Positions 1 through 12,154 of a DNA stretch of 64,000 nucleotides are shown piece after piece. A program made the translations under genes and the position numbers. Below the pieces are notes generated by a model. The model did not search any database and was not told where the DNA came from. It saw nothing but the letters and a program-made list of their open reading frames with translations. Location: contig NC_091256.1 of the NCBI RefSeq assembly GCF_042477335.2, forward strand, positions 34,750,001 to 34,814,000. Direction: 5' to 3'. Position 1 is the first letter of the stretch, and every line of letters begins with the position of its first letter. This stretch comes from Ovis canadensis (Eukaryota; Chordata; Mammalia; Artiodactyla; Bovidae).

Positions 1-1283
1 TGCAGTTCTTTTCTGTGAGGTGGTGATTATAGAACATCTCATTTGGACACATGAAGAAAGTGAACTTTTCATAAAATTCGGAGAGAATTGCAGGAGGTGG
101 AATGACAGAAGGGTAGAGTCTTTAGCAGGGAGGGGAGGGAGGGAGGATTAGTGGGGGGGGTAACTTTCAGGGGCACTGGATAATTAGTCTTCCCCTGCCC
201 CGTTGGGTCCTCTCTGCTTCTCAGAGAGCCCACACTAGGCTCACCTGAGTGGGTGGGAGTGTGTGCGCTTACCCAGGAGGGCTGTCCTGAAGGGGTTGAA
301 GGAAGCGTTCAGCCCGGGGAGCATCTGTATGGATTAGTAGACTGGTGGAGGAGAGTTTTAGGGGAGAGGCTGAAGGCAGTGAGAGAGAGGACCATGAGAG
401 GACCATGGGGTTGGAGCCAGGGGTTAGTCAGAGGCTGAACAGTGGCTCCAAGAAGAGGGTTTAGAGAGAAGGCAAAGGTCCAAGAAACTTCAGAACTGCA
501 TGGAGATTTGACAGTAGGTGGGGTGAGTCTAGCCATCAGACAAGGTCTGTGGGCCTCAGGGAGCATCTTATGGTCCACCTCGGATTCCCTCACATCCATT
601 ACCCCAGGGGCCTTCAGACTGGAGGAGGCACTCACAGGGAAGTGCAAACACCTCCCGTGATACCTGAGGGCTAGGATCCCTTTAAGGGAGTCAGTTTCCA
701 AATCCTTGAATATTATAGGTTCTCCCTCCAGCTGTAATATTACCTGCAGGGGGCAAATTCTCTTCTCCACCTCTCCTTGGTACGGATGAAAGGCTTGCCC
801 ATCCCTTGTCTTAGTAGAGAGCACTGCCCTGGGAGGGAAAAACCTGTAGGGGGCCCAGACAATAAAAGAATACTGGTATTGCTAAAGGAGAATGTTTCTA
901 ATAACGGGAGTAAAGTCATTCCACAAGATGGTGATTCAGTCTTTGTCTTACACTAAAATGAAGGCACGTCTAGTCAAATTGTTGCTGATAAATTATTAAA
1001 AACACTTTTAATGAATGATTACTAAATGCCAAAGATCACAGAAGGATTCAAAGGATGAGTGGAATTATTATAAATCAACTTCTTTCATTCCATCTGTGAA
1101 GACAGTAAATCCTAAGAGTTCTCATCATAAGAAAAAGGAACTTAAAAAAACATGAGATGAGGACTGCTAACTAAACTTGTGATCATTTCACAGTGCATGT
1201 AAGTCAAGTCGTTATGCTTCATACCCTGAACGTATGCAGTGCTGTATGTCAATTATGTTTCAATAAAACTAGGAAAACATTTT

Positions 1284-1400
1284 TGTTTCCCTTTGGCTGC
1301 CCCAGGTGGCATGTGAAACTTCTTCAACCGCAGCTGGAACCCATGCCTCTTACAGCAGAAGCATGGCATCTTAACCACTGGACCACTGAGGGAGTCCTAG
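1284..1400 (-). mobile_element. CHR-type tRNA-derived SINE fragment
   Basis: The minus strand starts ctccctcagtggtccagtgg and continues with the taagatgccatgcttctgc head region typical of this ruminant SINE. Confidence 0.8.
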
Positions 1401-1454
1401 ACTGAGAAAAAAATTGAAAATAATTTTTAAAACGTGGGCCAGAAAAGAAGTCCT

Positions 1455-1763
1455 TCAGTTCAGTTCAGTTCAGTTGCTCAGTCGTGTCCGACTCTGCGAC
1501 CCCATGAACTGCAGCATGCCAGGCTTCCCTGTCCATCACCAACTCCCTGAGTCCACCCAAACTCATGTCCATTGAGTCCACCCAAACTCATGTCCATTGA
1601 GTCAGTGATGCCATCCAACCTCATCCTCTGTCGTCCCCTTCTCCTCCTGTCCTCAATCTTTCCCAGCATCAGGGTCTTTTCAAATGAGTCAGCTCTTTGC
1701 ATCAGGTGGCCAAAGTATTGGAGTTTCAGCTTCAACATCAGTCCTTCCAATGAACACCCAGGA
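1455..1763 (-). mobile_element. BovB 3' fragment with internal 25-bp tandem duplication
   Basis: Begins ttcagttcagttcagttgctcag and carries the 'catccaacctcatcctctg' and 'agtattggagtttcagctt' blocks. A 25-bp unit at 1549-1573 is repeated exactly at 1574-1598. Confidence 0.88.
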
Positions 1764-2002
1764 CTTACTCAAGTATTATTAAAAATAGTTTTTAAAAATA
1801 GCTGTCAAACTACCCTGGCATTTGAATTCCATTGCATGCTTTTAAAAGCATAATTTTATTTTATTTTAATATAATTTATATGTACTTATAATATTAAGGT
1901 ATAACATATAAATTATGATATAATTTTACTTTAAATGTTAATATTTACAATTCAATGGAAATTTAATCTTTCATAACAAATTAAACTTATAAAAAATACA
2001 GA

Positions 2003-2640
2003 TGGACCTAGAGAAAATCATACTAAGTATGTCAGACAGTCCAGTTCAGTCGCTCAGTCGTGTCCGACTCTTTGTGACCCCGTGAACTGCAGACAGAGGA
2101 AGACAAATACTATATGCTATCACAAATATATGAAATATAAAAAAAATACAAATGAATCTATATACAAAACAGAAACAGAATCACAGAAATAGAAAACAAA
2201 CTTATTGTTTCCCAAGGGGAAAGTGAGGGAGAGAGGGAAAAATTAAGAGCATGAGATGAACAGATATGAGCAATGCATAAAATAGATAAGCAACAAGGAT
2301 TTGCTACATAAAACAGGGACACACGCAGTGCATGCCTGCTCAGTCATGTCTGACTCTGTGACCCCCTGGACTGTAGCCTGTCAGGCTTCTCTGTCTATGG
2401 GCTTATCCAGATGACAATACTGAATTGCGTTGCCATTTCCTCCTCTAGGGGATCTTCCTTACCCAGGGATTGACAGGTGGACTCTTTATGGCTACTTGGG
2501 AAGCCCATAAAACAGGGAACTATATTCAATATCTTATATAAGTTGTAGTGGAAAATAACCTGAAAAAGTATATACATAACTCAATCATTTATATCTGAAA
2601 TGAACACAATATTGTCAATCAACTATATTTCAGTTAAAAA
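2003..2640 (+). mobile_element. L1 3' end split by two later SINE-type insertions
   Basis: Typical L1 3' UTR wording (cagaaacagaatcacagaaat, actatattcaatatctt). It is interrupted by a short Bov fragment (2040-2090) and by an antisense Bov-tA (2320-2505) flanked by the 13-bp duplication CATAAAACAGGGA at 2307-2319 and 2506-2518. Confidence 0.8.
2320..2505 (-). mobile_element. Bov-tA SINE in the L1
   Basis: Complete minus-strand unit from the Bov-A end (ctcagtcatgtctgactctg) to the tRNA head, with the 13-bp target duplication noted for the host L1. Confidence 0.88.
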
Positions 2641-2789
2641 AAAAGAAGAAAAGTTTACATATCAACTTGCAATTCTGTGAGGGGTACATAGCTTTTTTGG
2701 GGGAAGAGAGTATATAGCTTTTATCTTTTGAGGCCGCTCAAGCAAAAAAATCCTTGAAGACCACTTCATTATCAGGTGGAACCTGTGTC

Positions 2790-2965
2790 CACCTTGTGAA
2801 GCAGGTAATATATTATTATTTCCAATTTGTAACTGAGACAGAAGGTCAGAGGAGTTTAATGATTTGCTAAAAGTCATAAGATTAGAGAGGGCAGAGTTCC
2901 AGTTTGAACCAGGTTTACCAGACTCCAAGTTCAGGGCACCTCTACCACACCATGGTCCCTCTCCC
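2790..2965 (-). repeat. MIR remnant
   Basis: Reads like a reverse MIR: tattattatttccaatttgt, then agttccagtttgaaccaggt and a 'gactccaagttcagggc' end. Confidence 0.6.
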
Positions 2966-2984
2966 TTTCTGAAGCAGCCTAAAT

Positions 2985-3105
2985 CCTTGCGACTCAAAGT
3001 GTGGTCTGTGGACCAGCAGCCTAGGCATCCCGAAGCCTGTTAGGAATGCAGAGCATCAGGCTCCAGCCCCGCCTCTTGAAACAAAATCGGTATTTCAGCT
3101 TGTAA
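2985..3105. mobile_element. MER5A-like hAT DNA-transposon remnant
   Basis: Contains the gtggtctgtggaccagcagc block, gttaggaatgcagagcatca and a cctcttgaaacaaaatc stretch, which resemble MER5A with decay. Confidence 0.6.
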
Positions 3106-3300
3106 CTGCATGATTTATGAGCACCTGATGGGTTCTTCCCTGCTCCCTCCCGCTCTGCTTCTGCCCAGGTTTGGCCCACTGACCACTCACTGGTCTCCCA
3201 GGATAGTCAGATCCCAGCAGCCCAGCTCTTCCACCTTGACCCCACCACTCAGTGTGTTGAGGTGGGAACGTAACCCCCCTGCTCTCTGTGACCGTTCCAG

Positions 3301-3463
3301 GGTGTTTGGTCTTGACATCCAGGGCAGGGACTGCGGCGACGAGGCTGCTCAGTGGTTCACCAGCTTCTTGAAAACGGATGCTTTCAGGCTGGTTCAGTTT
3401 GAAAAGAGCATGAAGGCAAGAACATCACATGAAATTTTCCCTTCTTTGGACAAGAAGTACCAG
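3301..3463 (+). CDS. MTARC2: MTARC2 coding exon 3
   Basis: 163 nt. The first base completes an Arg codon split by the previous intron (AG|G), then the frame reads [18 protein letters not shown] and ends at a CAG|gtgagc donor in phase 0. The acceptor is ctctctgtgaccgttccag. The length and phase equal MTARC1 exon 3. A BovB 3' fragment begins only 77 bp after the donor. Confidence 0.94.
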
Positions 3464-6400
3464 GTGAGCTTGCAGGGAGCTGCCCTTCCCTTCTGGCTTC
3501 CTTCTGGGCCCACAGAGAGCCTCCCTTGGGGCCCCAGTTAGGAAGAACTGATGCTGAAGTTGAAGCTCCAATCCTTTGGCCATCTGATTAGAAGAACTGA
3601 CTCATTGGAAAAGACGCTGATGCTGGGAAAGGTTGAAGGCAGGAGGAGAAGGGGATGACAGAGGATGAGATGGTGGGATGGCATCACCAACTCTCTGGAC
3701 ATGAGTTTGAGCAAGCTCCAGGAGTTGGTGATGGGACAGGGAAGCCTGGCGTGCTGCAGTCCCTGAGGTTGCAAGGAGTAGGACACGACTGAGCTACTGA
3801 ACTGAACTGAATTAAGGGATGACCCGGGGGGGTACTGAGGGTGCTACCTGGACAGGTGAGGACAGAGAAGATGAGCTGGCAGGCCAAAGTGAAGTTTATG
3901 TGCTTGTGTGCTCAGTCATTCAGTCGTGCCCGACTCTCTGTGACCCCATGGACTATATATAGCCCATCAGGCTCCTCTGTCCATGAGGTTTTCTAAATCC
4001 AGGTCTTCTAAAATCACAGAAGCAGAGTTTATCCAAGTCCACCCTTCACAGCCAGTGGTGTGTGATCATTCCTGGTGTTTAAAAGGCACCTCACCTCCAC
4101 TGAGTCAGCTGCAGCCCCCAAACCAAAGGCTTTGTGCAGTGAGATGAGGCTCAAAATCCATCTCCGGGTGTCTCTCCCCACGATCCCTGAACTACAAGTT
4201 CCTTGAATGCAGGGGGTTTTATCTGCTGTATTCACGCTATTTCCCCTCCTAGAACAGTGTCTGATGCATGCTGCTGCTGCTAAGTCACTTCAGTTGTGTC
4301 TGACTCTGTGCAACCCTATAGACGGTAGCCCACCAGGCTCCCCCGTTCCTCGGTTTCTCAAGGCAAGAACACTGGAGTGGGTTGCCATTTCCTTCTCCAA
4401 TAGGTGGTGCTTAATAAATGCACGGGAGTGAATGGTGCAACTAAAGGAAACCAGGGCTAGAGCAGAGGCGATTGGCAGCAAATCCTTCCCCTGTCTGGTG
4501 ATGGTGGTGGTGATGTGGCAGGGGACTCACTGCTGGGCGGGAGTGAGGAACAAGAGATGAGGCTGCAGGGTAGCCTTGGCCCTGCTGCTTTCTGTGTGTG
4601 GACAGGGAGCCCTATCTGCGGCCCTGGGGTGGGGGTGGGGGCTGGGGTCAGGAACCCTGCTCCAGTGCTGATCTGGCCGTTTCCAAGCCCACAGAGTCAC
4701 CTCTCCCTCCTGAACGCAGCTCTCCCCTTCTGCATTCTTGTGGGTTGGCTTCTGGGCTTCACCCAGCTTGGCAGCTGGGCTGAGCCTGTTCCATGGGCAG
4801 CGAGGGCTGACGGTGCTGTGTCCTTGGTGCAGGTGGCCTACCCGGACTGCAGCCCCGTCATGATCCTGTCGGAAGCCTCCCTGGCTGATTTGAATACCAG
4901 GATGGAGAAGAAAGTGAAAATAGACAATTTCAGGCCAAATATCGTGGTGACAGGCTGCAGTGCTTTTGAGGAGGTAAGCGGCTCTCTGCTTTTATGCACA
5001 ACGTTTAGAGGTGCTCCCGAGTCAGTGCCAAGTCGGACTCTCTGAGGATGGCTAGGTTGGTGATTTGAGAGACTTGCCTGCATCTTGCATGGAGTGGTTC
5101 ACTTATTGCTGCCGCTATCTCCTTGCTGGCCTCAGGGGGGGCGCTGCTCACCCTTTACTGCTCAGGCCCGAAAGCCAGCAATTGGAACTCCCAAATTGTA
5201 GCACGTCTAGGTCTAGACTGGGACTTTCCTTGTGGGTCAGTGATAAAGAGTTCGCCTGCAACGCAGGAGAGGCAGGTTTCATCTCTGGGTGGGGAAGATC
5301 CCCTGGAGAAAAAAGTTGCAACTCTCTCTAGTATTCTTGCCTGGGAAATTACTTGGACAGCAAAGCCTGGTAGGCTACAGTCCATGGGGTTGCAAAGAGT
5401 CAGATTGAGCAACTAAATAACAATGGAACTAGGCTAGAGTGTATTGATAGTTATAGCTCAAAGATAGGTACAGGGAAAAAAAGATGAAGAGAACAGCCCA
5501 TTTTTGTACCTGTACCATCCAGGAGCACTGAAAGGTTTGAGACTTCTGAAAGCTCCAGACCCCAAAGTGGAGGCCAGGAGGATACAGGAGATTACTTGTA
5601 AACCTGGACCTGGAGACGTGTCACTCTGTGGCCTGAATTATCTCCCAGAGGACTCATATGCTCTGCTATGTGGTTGAAACTAGAGATTTTCACCCTCCAA
5701 AGACTCAGCCCCTTTTAGCCCTAAAAGGACAACCACATCAGCACCTTGTAGCTGCGACCTGTATGTGAAATATATATAGTTGTATGTTGCTCTGTAATAA
5801 CAAGTACTAGAAATCCTATTAAACGTCGGGATTATATTATAGAGCTTAACTTTATAAGCACTGGAAATTACAGCAACCATTGTTCATTGTTTACTGGGTG
5901 CCACACACAGAATCAGTGGATGGCTTCATGCAAATTTCTCTATTTGTTCCTTAGGACAGTGCTGTGAGGTCTGTACTATTTTCTCCTTTTTATGAAGTTT
6001 GCAGGTGTTACGCAACTTGTTAGGCATGGAAATAGTGGCTTTGGATTAGAACCCAGGACTGAGGAGTGGAGATCTTGATTCCAATCGAGAGATCCCAAGA
6101 AGCTAATTTTTAGAGGATCTTAAATACCTTCTCAATTCTTTCCTCCTTTGGTTGACCCCTGCATCTTTTTGTGTGAGTAAAATGTGCCCCATTTGCTGGT
6201 AAATATTATTCTTTAGGATAAACCTTTGCATGGAGGCTAGTATAAATCCTCATATAGTCTTCATTTTATTTGATAATGAAAGCAATAACTAGGGTATACA
6301 GAAGTTGTCTACTTGGTGATATTATCCTGTTGTTTGTTATCTAATATCTTGAATCCCTCTCTACATTTGTTAAAATTTTTTAAAATTGATTTTAATTAAA

Positions 6401-9400
6401 TTTTTTAATTAAAAATGATTTTTTTCAATTGACTGGCACTGTGGTCCATAATAAGAATCCTGGATACAGAGATGAAAAGATACAGATGCTGCCCTTCAGA
6501 ATTTCCTGATAGGAGAGGAATGGCTGGGAGGCAATAGCAGGAATGAGGAAAGCTTTAATGCACGTACTTATCAGGGGCCAAGGTTGCTTAGAAGTGCCTT
6601 CACCTGCCTGGAGAAGAGAGGCATGGGTGCGGAGAGGGGTCAGGTCAAGCTACCCAGGAGCTGTGCTGTGAAGTGTGATGTTGTGTGTGCTGGCGAGGGG
6701 GAGTGAGGGTCACGGTGGGTAAAGGAGGCCACCAGTTAGAAGGCCTAAAAGCAGCACAGGCTGTTACATTAAGGGTGCCTGGGATCATTTCAGAATCACA
6801 GGGACGCTGCAGGTAGAGGAGAAGTGGCATGAGGTGGCTGGACCTGGAGCTTGCTAGAGGCCACCATGCCGAGGAGGTTGGATTTTATTTTTTACAAATT
6901 AAAAAATCTTTTTTTTTGGCGGCACTAGATCTTCACTGTGGCAAAGGGCTTTCTCTAGTTGTAGCACACAGGCTTAGTTGCCCCATAGCATGTGGATCTT
7001 AGTTCCCAGAACCAGAGATTGAGCCTGTGTCCTCTGCATCACAATGTGGACGCTTAACCACTAGACTACCAGGGAAGTGCCAGGAGTTTAGATTTTATAT
7101 TGTGGACAAGGAAGGGTTGGTAATGATTTTGAATGAGGAAGTAATTATTATTTTCATGTACCCAACAAATATGGCCAAACTTCATGATATTGCGAGCTGC
7201 ATTTTACCCTGGCAGCTCTCTAGAAAGTGCTTGGAAAGTTAGGGAAACTGAGGCAGAAACATCCGTGCCATGCTTCGTCCCCAGAGGGAGATCAGCCCAC
7301 CTTACCTGAAACCTGCGTCAGAATTACGATCAGGCTTGTGACTGTGTTGGCAGCACCATCCTAGGCGACTCTTGTGCAAACAGTGCCCAGGAAGGTGCTG
7401 ACTTAGGAGGGGTGAGGGGCAAGGGTGTCACAGGGGGTGGGAGAAACAGGAGTGCTGACATTCTCTGGGTATTAGCTGCCTGATGGAAGAGACTTGTTTT
7501 TCTCCCCAGGAATAACCCAGATTTGGTGTGTCCTGAAGTGGATACAATTTGAGGGGGCTCTTTAAGAGGAGAAAATAATGAAACTAAGATTAAGTGCAGG
7601 GTCTCAAAAGGGTCCAGAGCTTGAGGCTCAAGCTTCTTCAGAGACATTCCCAGTAAACCTGCCTATTTCTCCCCTGTTCTGTTTTCCTGTGCTGATGAAT
7701 AGAGGGTGCAGAAGTTGAGTCATTAGATACTTGTTAAACACAGAATGAAATGAGACTCAGTATTAATAATGCTGAAGACTGATCAGAGATTAGTCCATGA
7801 AGCAAAAATTCTTGCACAGGACTCCTGTAAAACTGGCCCATTCTTTGCTGAGACACTTTCTTATAGGGAATACATTTTTTCTTGATTTGTCTCCACTAAA
7901 GATATTAATTTTAGTATAAGACCTTGAACCAGAGGAAGAAGAAGAAAAGATACTCCCATTCCTGGCTAAAGAATTTGTGCTTGCCTGTAACTTGCCAACT
8001 AAGACTTTTTGGGTCACCTCTAACTTGTCAAACTGAACCGACAGCTGATGTAAGCCTAATTATATTTGCTTAGGCAATTTGAGTGGGTGGAGCCTGGTTT
8101 TTCAGTTTAAAAAATGTTAAGTGACCTTGTACTCCCAAGTCCATTTGTTGTTTTTTTTCCTGCCTTGTGATAGGCTTACAGAAATAGTACATAAGGAAGA
8201 GGATTCTTATTTGAATAGAAGAGTCCTTTGGAAATGCATATTAAAAAATCTTTACTATAAAATGATGCTAATGGGGTTGATTTCTTTTCCTTTAAATTAG
8301 GAAGCCCAAGAGTTAAGGGCCTGATGCAGTAACCTGTCTACCTGGCACCATCTATAACCCTTTTTTAGCAGGACTTTGTTAAATATTAATGTAAAATTAT
8401 AATGCACCTAAATATTTCATAGACCAACTAATAATAAACAGACAGCAAACCTAAGCATAGTGCAAAAATTCCGGCCATTATTTATTACAAAATCATAGAG
8501 CAGTAGGAGGATGCATTATGCAATATTTACTCTTTGGAACCCAAAGCACTTTGTACTTTTTCCATGTGATTCAGAATATTAAGCAGTTATTTTTAAAGCA
8601 GTTTCCTTTGGGCTGGTGTGGTATGCTTGAATTCTGGAAATGTGGAGCCATGAAGTTTAAAAAATAATAGAGTTGGGACTTCCCTAGTGGTCCAGTGGTT
8701 AGGAATCCGCCTTGCAATGCAGGGAACATGGGTTGGATCCCTGGTTGGGGAACTAAGATCCTTACATGCCCTGGAACAACTGAGCCCATGCCACGACTAG
8801 AGCGTCTGTGAGCCGCAACGAAAGATCTCCCATGATACAGAGAAGATCTTGATGCTGCAGCTGGGACCCTGCACAGCCAAATAAGTGAACATACAAATAA
8901 ATATTTAAACAAAGTGATAAAATTGACCAGTGCTTCTTATCTCAGTGACCATTTCCCATCTATTCCTAGCCCCCCATATGTAGCCTCCCCTGGTATCAGC
9001 ATCACTCACTTGGCATTTTTTAACCAAGCATGAATCTATACTGATATCATAATCACCCAAAGTCCATAGGTGGCCTTAGGGTTCACTCTCGGCGTTGTAT
9101 GCATGTGGTCGACTATAGAGGCTCCCCTCATCACTTTATGGCATGCCTTGCAAATAGGGGTCTCTGTTCTCCTCCAGGGAGCTTTTATGACACCCCCACT
9201 TTGCGAGGGGACCTCGAAGGGCCTCAGGGAAATTAGTCTTGATTTAGAAAAGCCAACATGATGAGCACGAGGGAGACCCAAGTTATGGGTAGAGGAGCAG
9301 CCAGACATTCACGGTCCTTAAGAAGCTGTTGATGGGGCTACTGCCTTTACTTAAGGAGAGCTCCTATACCTTTGTTTTTTGATTGCATCTCAGTAACTTG

Positions 9401-12117
9401 AACTACTTGCCACAGAGACTTTCAGGGGCTGAGAAAGAGGGGGGGAAGTATGTGAGCTATAGCCTAGAGAGCTTCAGCTCCCCTTTTGCTGCTGTGTAGC
9501 CACTCTGCTGCTGCTGCTGCTGCTGCCAAGTCGCTTCAGTCGTGTCCAACTCTGTGCGACCCCAGAGACGGCAGCCCACCAGACTCCCCTGTCCCTGGGA
9601 TTCTCCAGGCAAGAACACTGGAGTGGGTTGCCATTTCCTTCTCCAATGCATGAAAGTGAAAAGTGAGAGTGAAGTCGCTCAGGCGTGTCCGACTTCGAGA
9701 CCCCATGGACTGCAGCCTACCAGGCTCCTCCATCCATGGGATTTTCCAGGCAAGAGTACTGGAGTGGGGTGCCATTTCTTTCTCCAGGGGATCTTCCGCA
9801 TCCAGGGACTGAACCTGTGTCTCTTTACCACTGAGTCACCTGGGAAGCGCGTTAAGAGCAGATTAAATGTCTTGTAAACTAGGAAATCTAACTGAACTTT
9901 TCAGGCTTCTCGCTTTATATGATAATCACGAGGTCGGCTTTACACAGCTATGTGGCTTTGATATATGAAATTCATCAGCACTTGTAAAAAGAAACGGAAC
10001 GGAGACGTTCTGGGGAAGCTGGCAGGGTTCTGCACTGGCTGCCCCATGGGCTTGCATGCCTGTGCCCGCAGCGCCCTCGTGTGGCGAAGTGCGTCTAGTC
10101 TTGTTAGCTCCTTCCAGGCCCGGGCGCCAGAGACCCGTCACTTCCAGATACAGGAGCTGTATAATTGGTCATACCCGCTGGGGGGTCACGGTTCTTCAGG
10201 AGGCGAGCCAGGCGCTATGACCGTCTTGCAGTGTTGCATTTGAACATTGCTCATCAAAAGTCGCGGCTAGACTCTAGAGATTCCATTTTACATGACTTGA
10301 CTTAGCGACTGAACAGGAACAAAGGATTTTATATGATGTGGCCTTGCCTTTTACAAGAGTTATTACATAGTTCACTCCTCAATGAGTTGTTTGAAACTCA
10401 GAGTTTATTTCCACTGTTGCCTTAAAAAATAGTCACAACCTAGAAGCAGAGAATTATGCTTTATTCGGTGGGAATTTTTAGGACTTCAGATCCCAGAGAC
10501 AGCATCTCAAGTGACCCTGAGGGAACTGCTCCTAGGAGACAGGGGTGGAGGTGGGGGTGGGGGGAGGTGTGTGTTCAGGTTGTATAGAAGTTTTCGATAA
10601 ATGTCAGGTGGTCTGAACATTGAAAAATTATTGTTAATTAAGGGAGACCAGGTATCTCAGGTGGCCCTAGCAGTAAAGAACCCACCTGCCAGTGCAGGGG
10701 ACATAAGTGACGTGGGTTCGATCCGTGGGTTGGGAAGATCCCCTGCAGGAGGAAATGGCAACCCACTCCAGTATTCTTGCCTGGAGAATCCCATGGACAG
10801 AGAAGCTTGGTGGGCTACAGTCCATGGGGTTGCAAAGAGTCGGACATGACTGAGCGACTAACACATACACGTGCGCACACACACACACACATATCTCAAG
10901 TTAAGGAATTTAGCCCTTTTTCTGCATATGGGAAATTACAAGATTCTGGGCTCACTGACATCATTCCTTTCAAATGCATCTCAGCTCTCCGGGGCCAGTA
11001 TCCTGCGTTTCTCTCCTCCCAGTCTCCCATCCTAACCCCCTCCGCCTTTCCACACCCCCCTACTCTTCCCAGCTCCTTAATGCTGACCATGGGGAGTGGC
11101 TGATGGCTGCCTGATAGCAGGTATTGTTTCTCCTGGGCGCCCTCTGGGCTCAGGAATTCACATTTGGAGGGCTGATGGCTATGACATCCTTGTTCTTTGA
11201 TATGGCAGGAAACACTTCATTTCTTACATCATAGAGTTTCATAAATGGCAGTTGGGAACCCAAGGCATCCACAGAAACCCCCTTAGTCAGTCATATCCCG
11301 CAGAGATTTCCCAGTTGGGAAGACCCAGTAGGCACTGGACTTCCTTTTGTGCATTTGCTGCTGCTGCTGCTGCTAAGTCGCTTCAGTCGTGTCTGACTCT
11401 GTGTGACCCCATAGACGGCAGCCCACCAGGCTCCCCCGTCCCTGGGATTCTCCAGGCAAGAACGCTGGAGTGGGTTGCCGGCGCATTTGCTAAGTCTCCC
11501 CAATAGGCCTGGGGTGGGGAAGGGGTGGTCTAGTGTTCCCTGAAAGAGGTCCCTAGCATGATCACAGCCTGGTCATCAGCAGGGAAGGGGGGACATTACC
11601 TGCGAGGCCCCATTCCCCTCTCTGCCCTGCCTCCTGCAGGGAAGGACTAGTCTCCTCTCCTGTCTCCGGGGCAGTTTTATGGTGATGGATTAGTTTCCGG
11701 GTTGTCTTTAGCCAATCATTCTGACTCAGAGTCCTTCCTGGTGGTGCACGCCTTGTTCAGCCAAGATGGATGCAGAGAGAAGGATTCTGGGAGGTGGTTG
11801 GACATGCGGTGTCTCCTTTTGACCTTTCCTGAACTCTTCCTGTTGGTGGTGGCTTATTAGTTTCGTGATCCTTACCAGGACCTCCTGTCGTAAAACAACT
11901 CATGCAAATGGTTACTGTGGTGCCTGGCCAGGGTGGGCGATTTCAGCCAGAGTGCTACCCCTAACACATCTAGTTATAGACACTATTGGTGTATGGAGCC
12001 TAGAGTGAGGCCCTATCCCCTGATGCCTCCCTTGCCTCCCTTGGGGCCTGGACAAAGGGTTGGCTTGTGAAATTCAGGCTTTACAGATGGCTTTCAGGCC
12101 TGTAACATATCCTCCTC

Positions 12118-12154
<37 letters not shown>

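Larger units (their letters stand above)
1..3300 (+). other. MTARC2: MTARC2 intron 2 (3' part)
   Basis: This stretch precedes the first recognisable MTARC2 exon in the window, which begins in phase with an 'AG' left over from an upstream exon, so it is read as intron 2. It contains an unrecognised unique block (about 1-1280), a CHR-type SINE, a BovB 3' fragment, an L1 3' end broken by a SINE, a MIR and a MER5A-like remnant. The antisense frame at 309-824 (171 codons) matches no family I recognise. No exon resembling MTARC1 exon 2 is visible here, so MTARC2 exons 1-2 lie outside the window. Confidence 0.75.
3464..4832 (+). other. MTARC2: MTARC2 intron 3
   Basis: 1.37 kb. It contains a sense-oriented BovB 3' fragment (3541-3813), a truncated Bov-tA (3905-3990), a Bov-A2 half (4266-4402) and a run of four G-tracts near 4626-4647. 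An open frame runs through 4515-5045 because exon 4 lies inside it; its upstream part is intron, not protein. Confidence 0.85.

Noticed and set aside
4515-5045. 176-codon frame as a separate gene
   Set aside because: Its middle is MTARC2 exon 4, in the exon's own frame; the flanking codons are intron sequence beyond a good acceptor and donor.
9503-9527. CTG/CAG runs as disease-type triplet expansions (also at 11358, 26186, 29411)
   Set aside because: Short CTG runs are the normal end of Bov-A2 SINEs.
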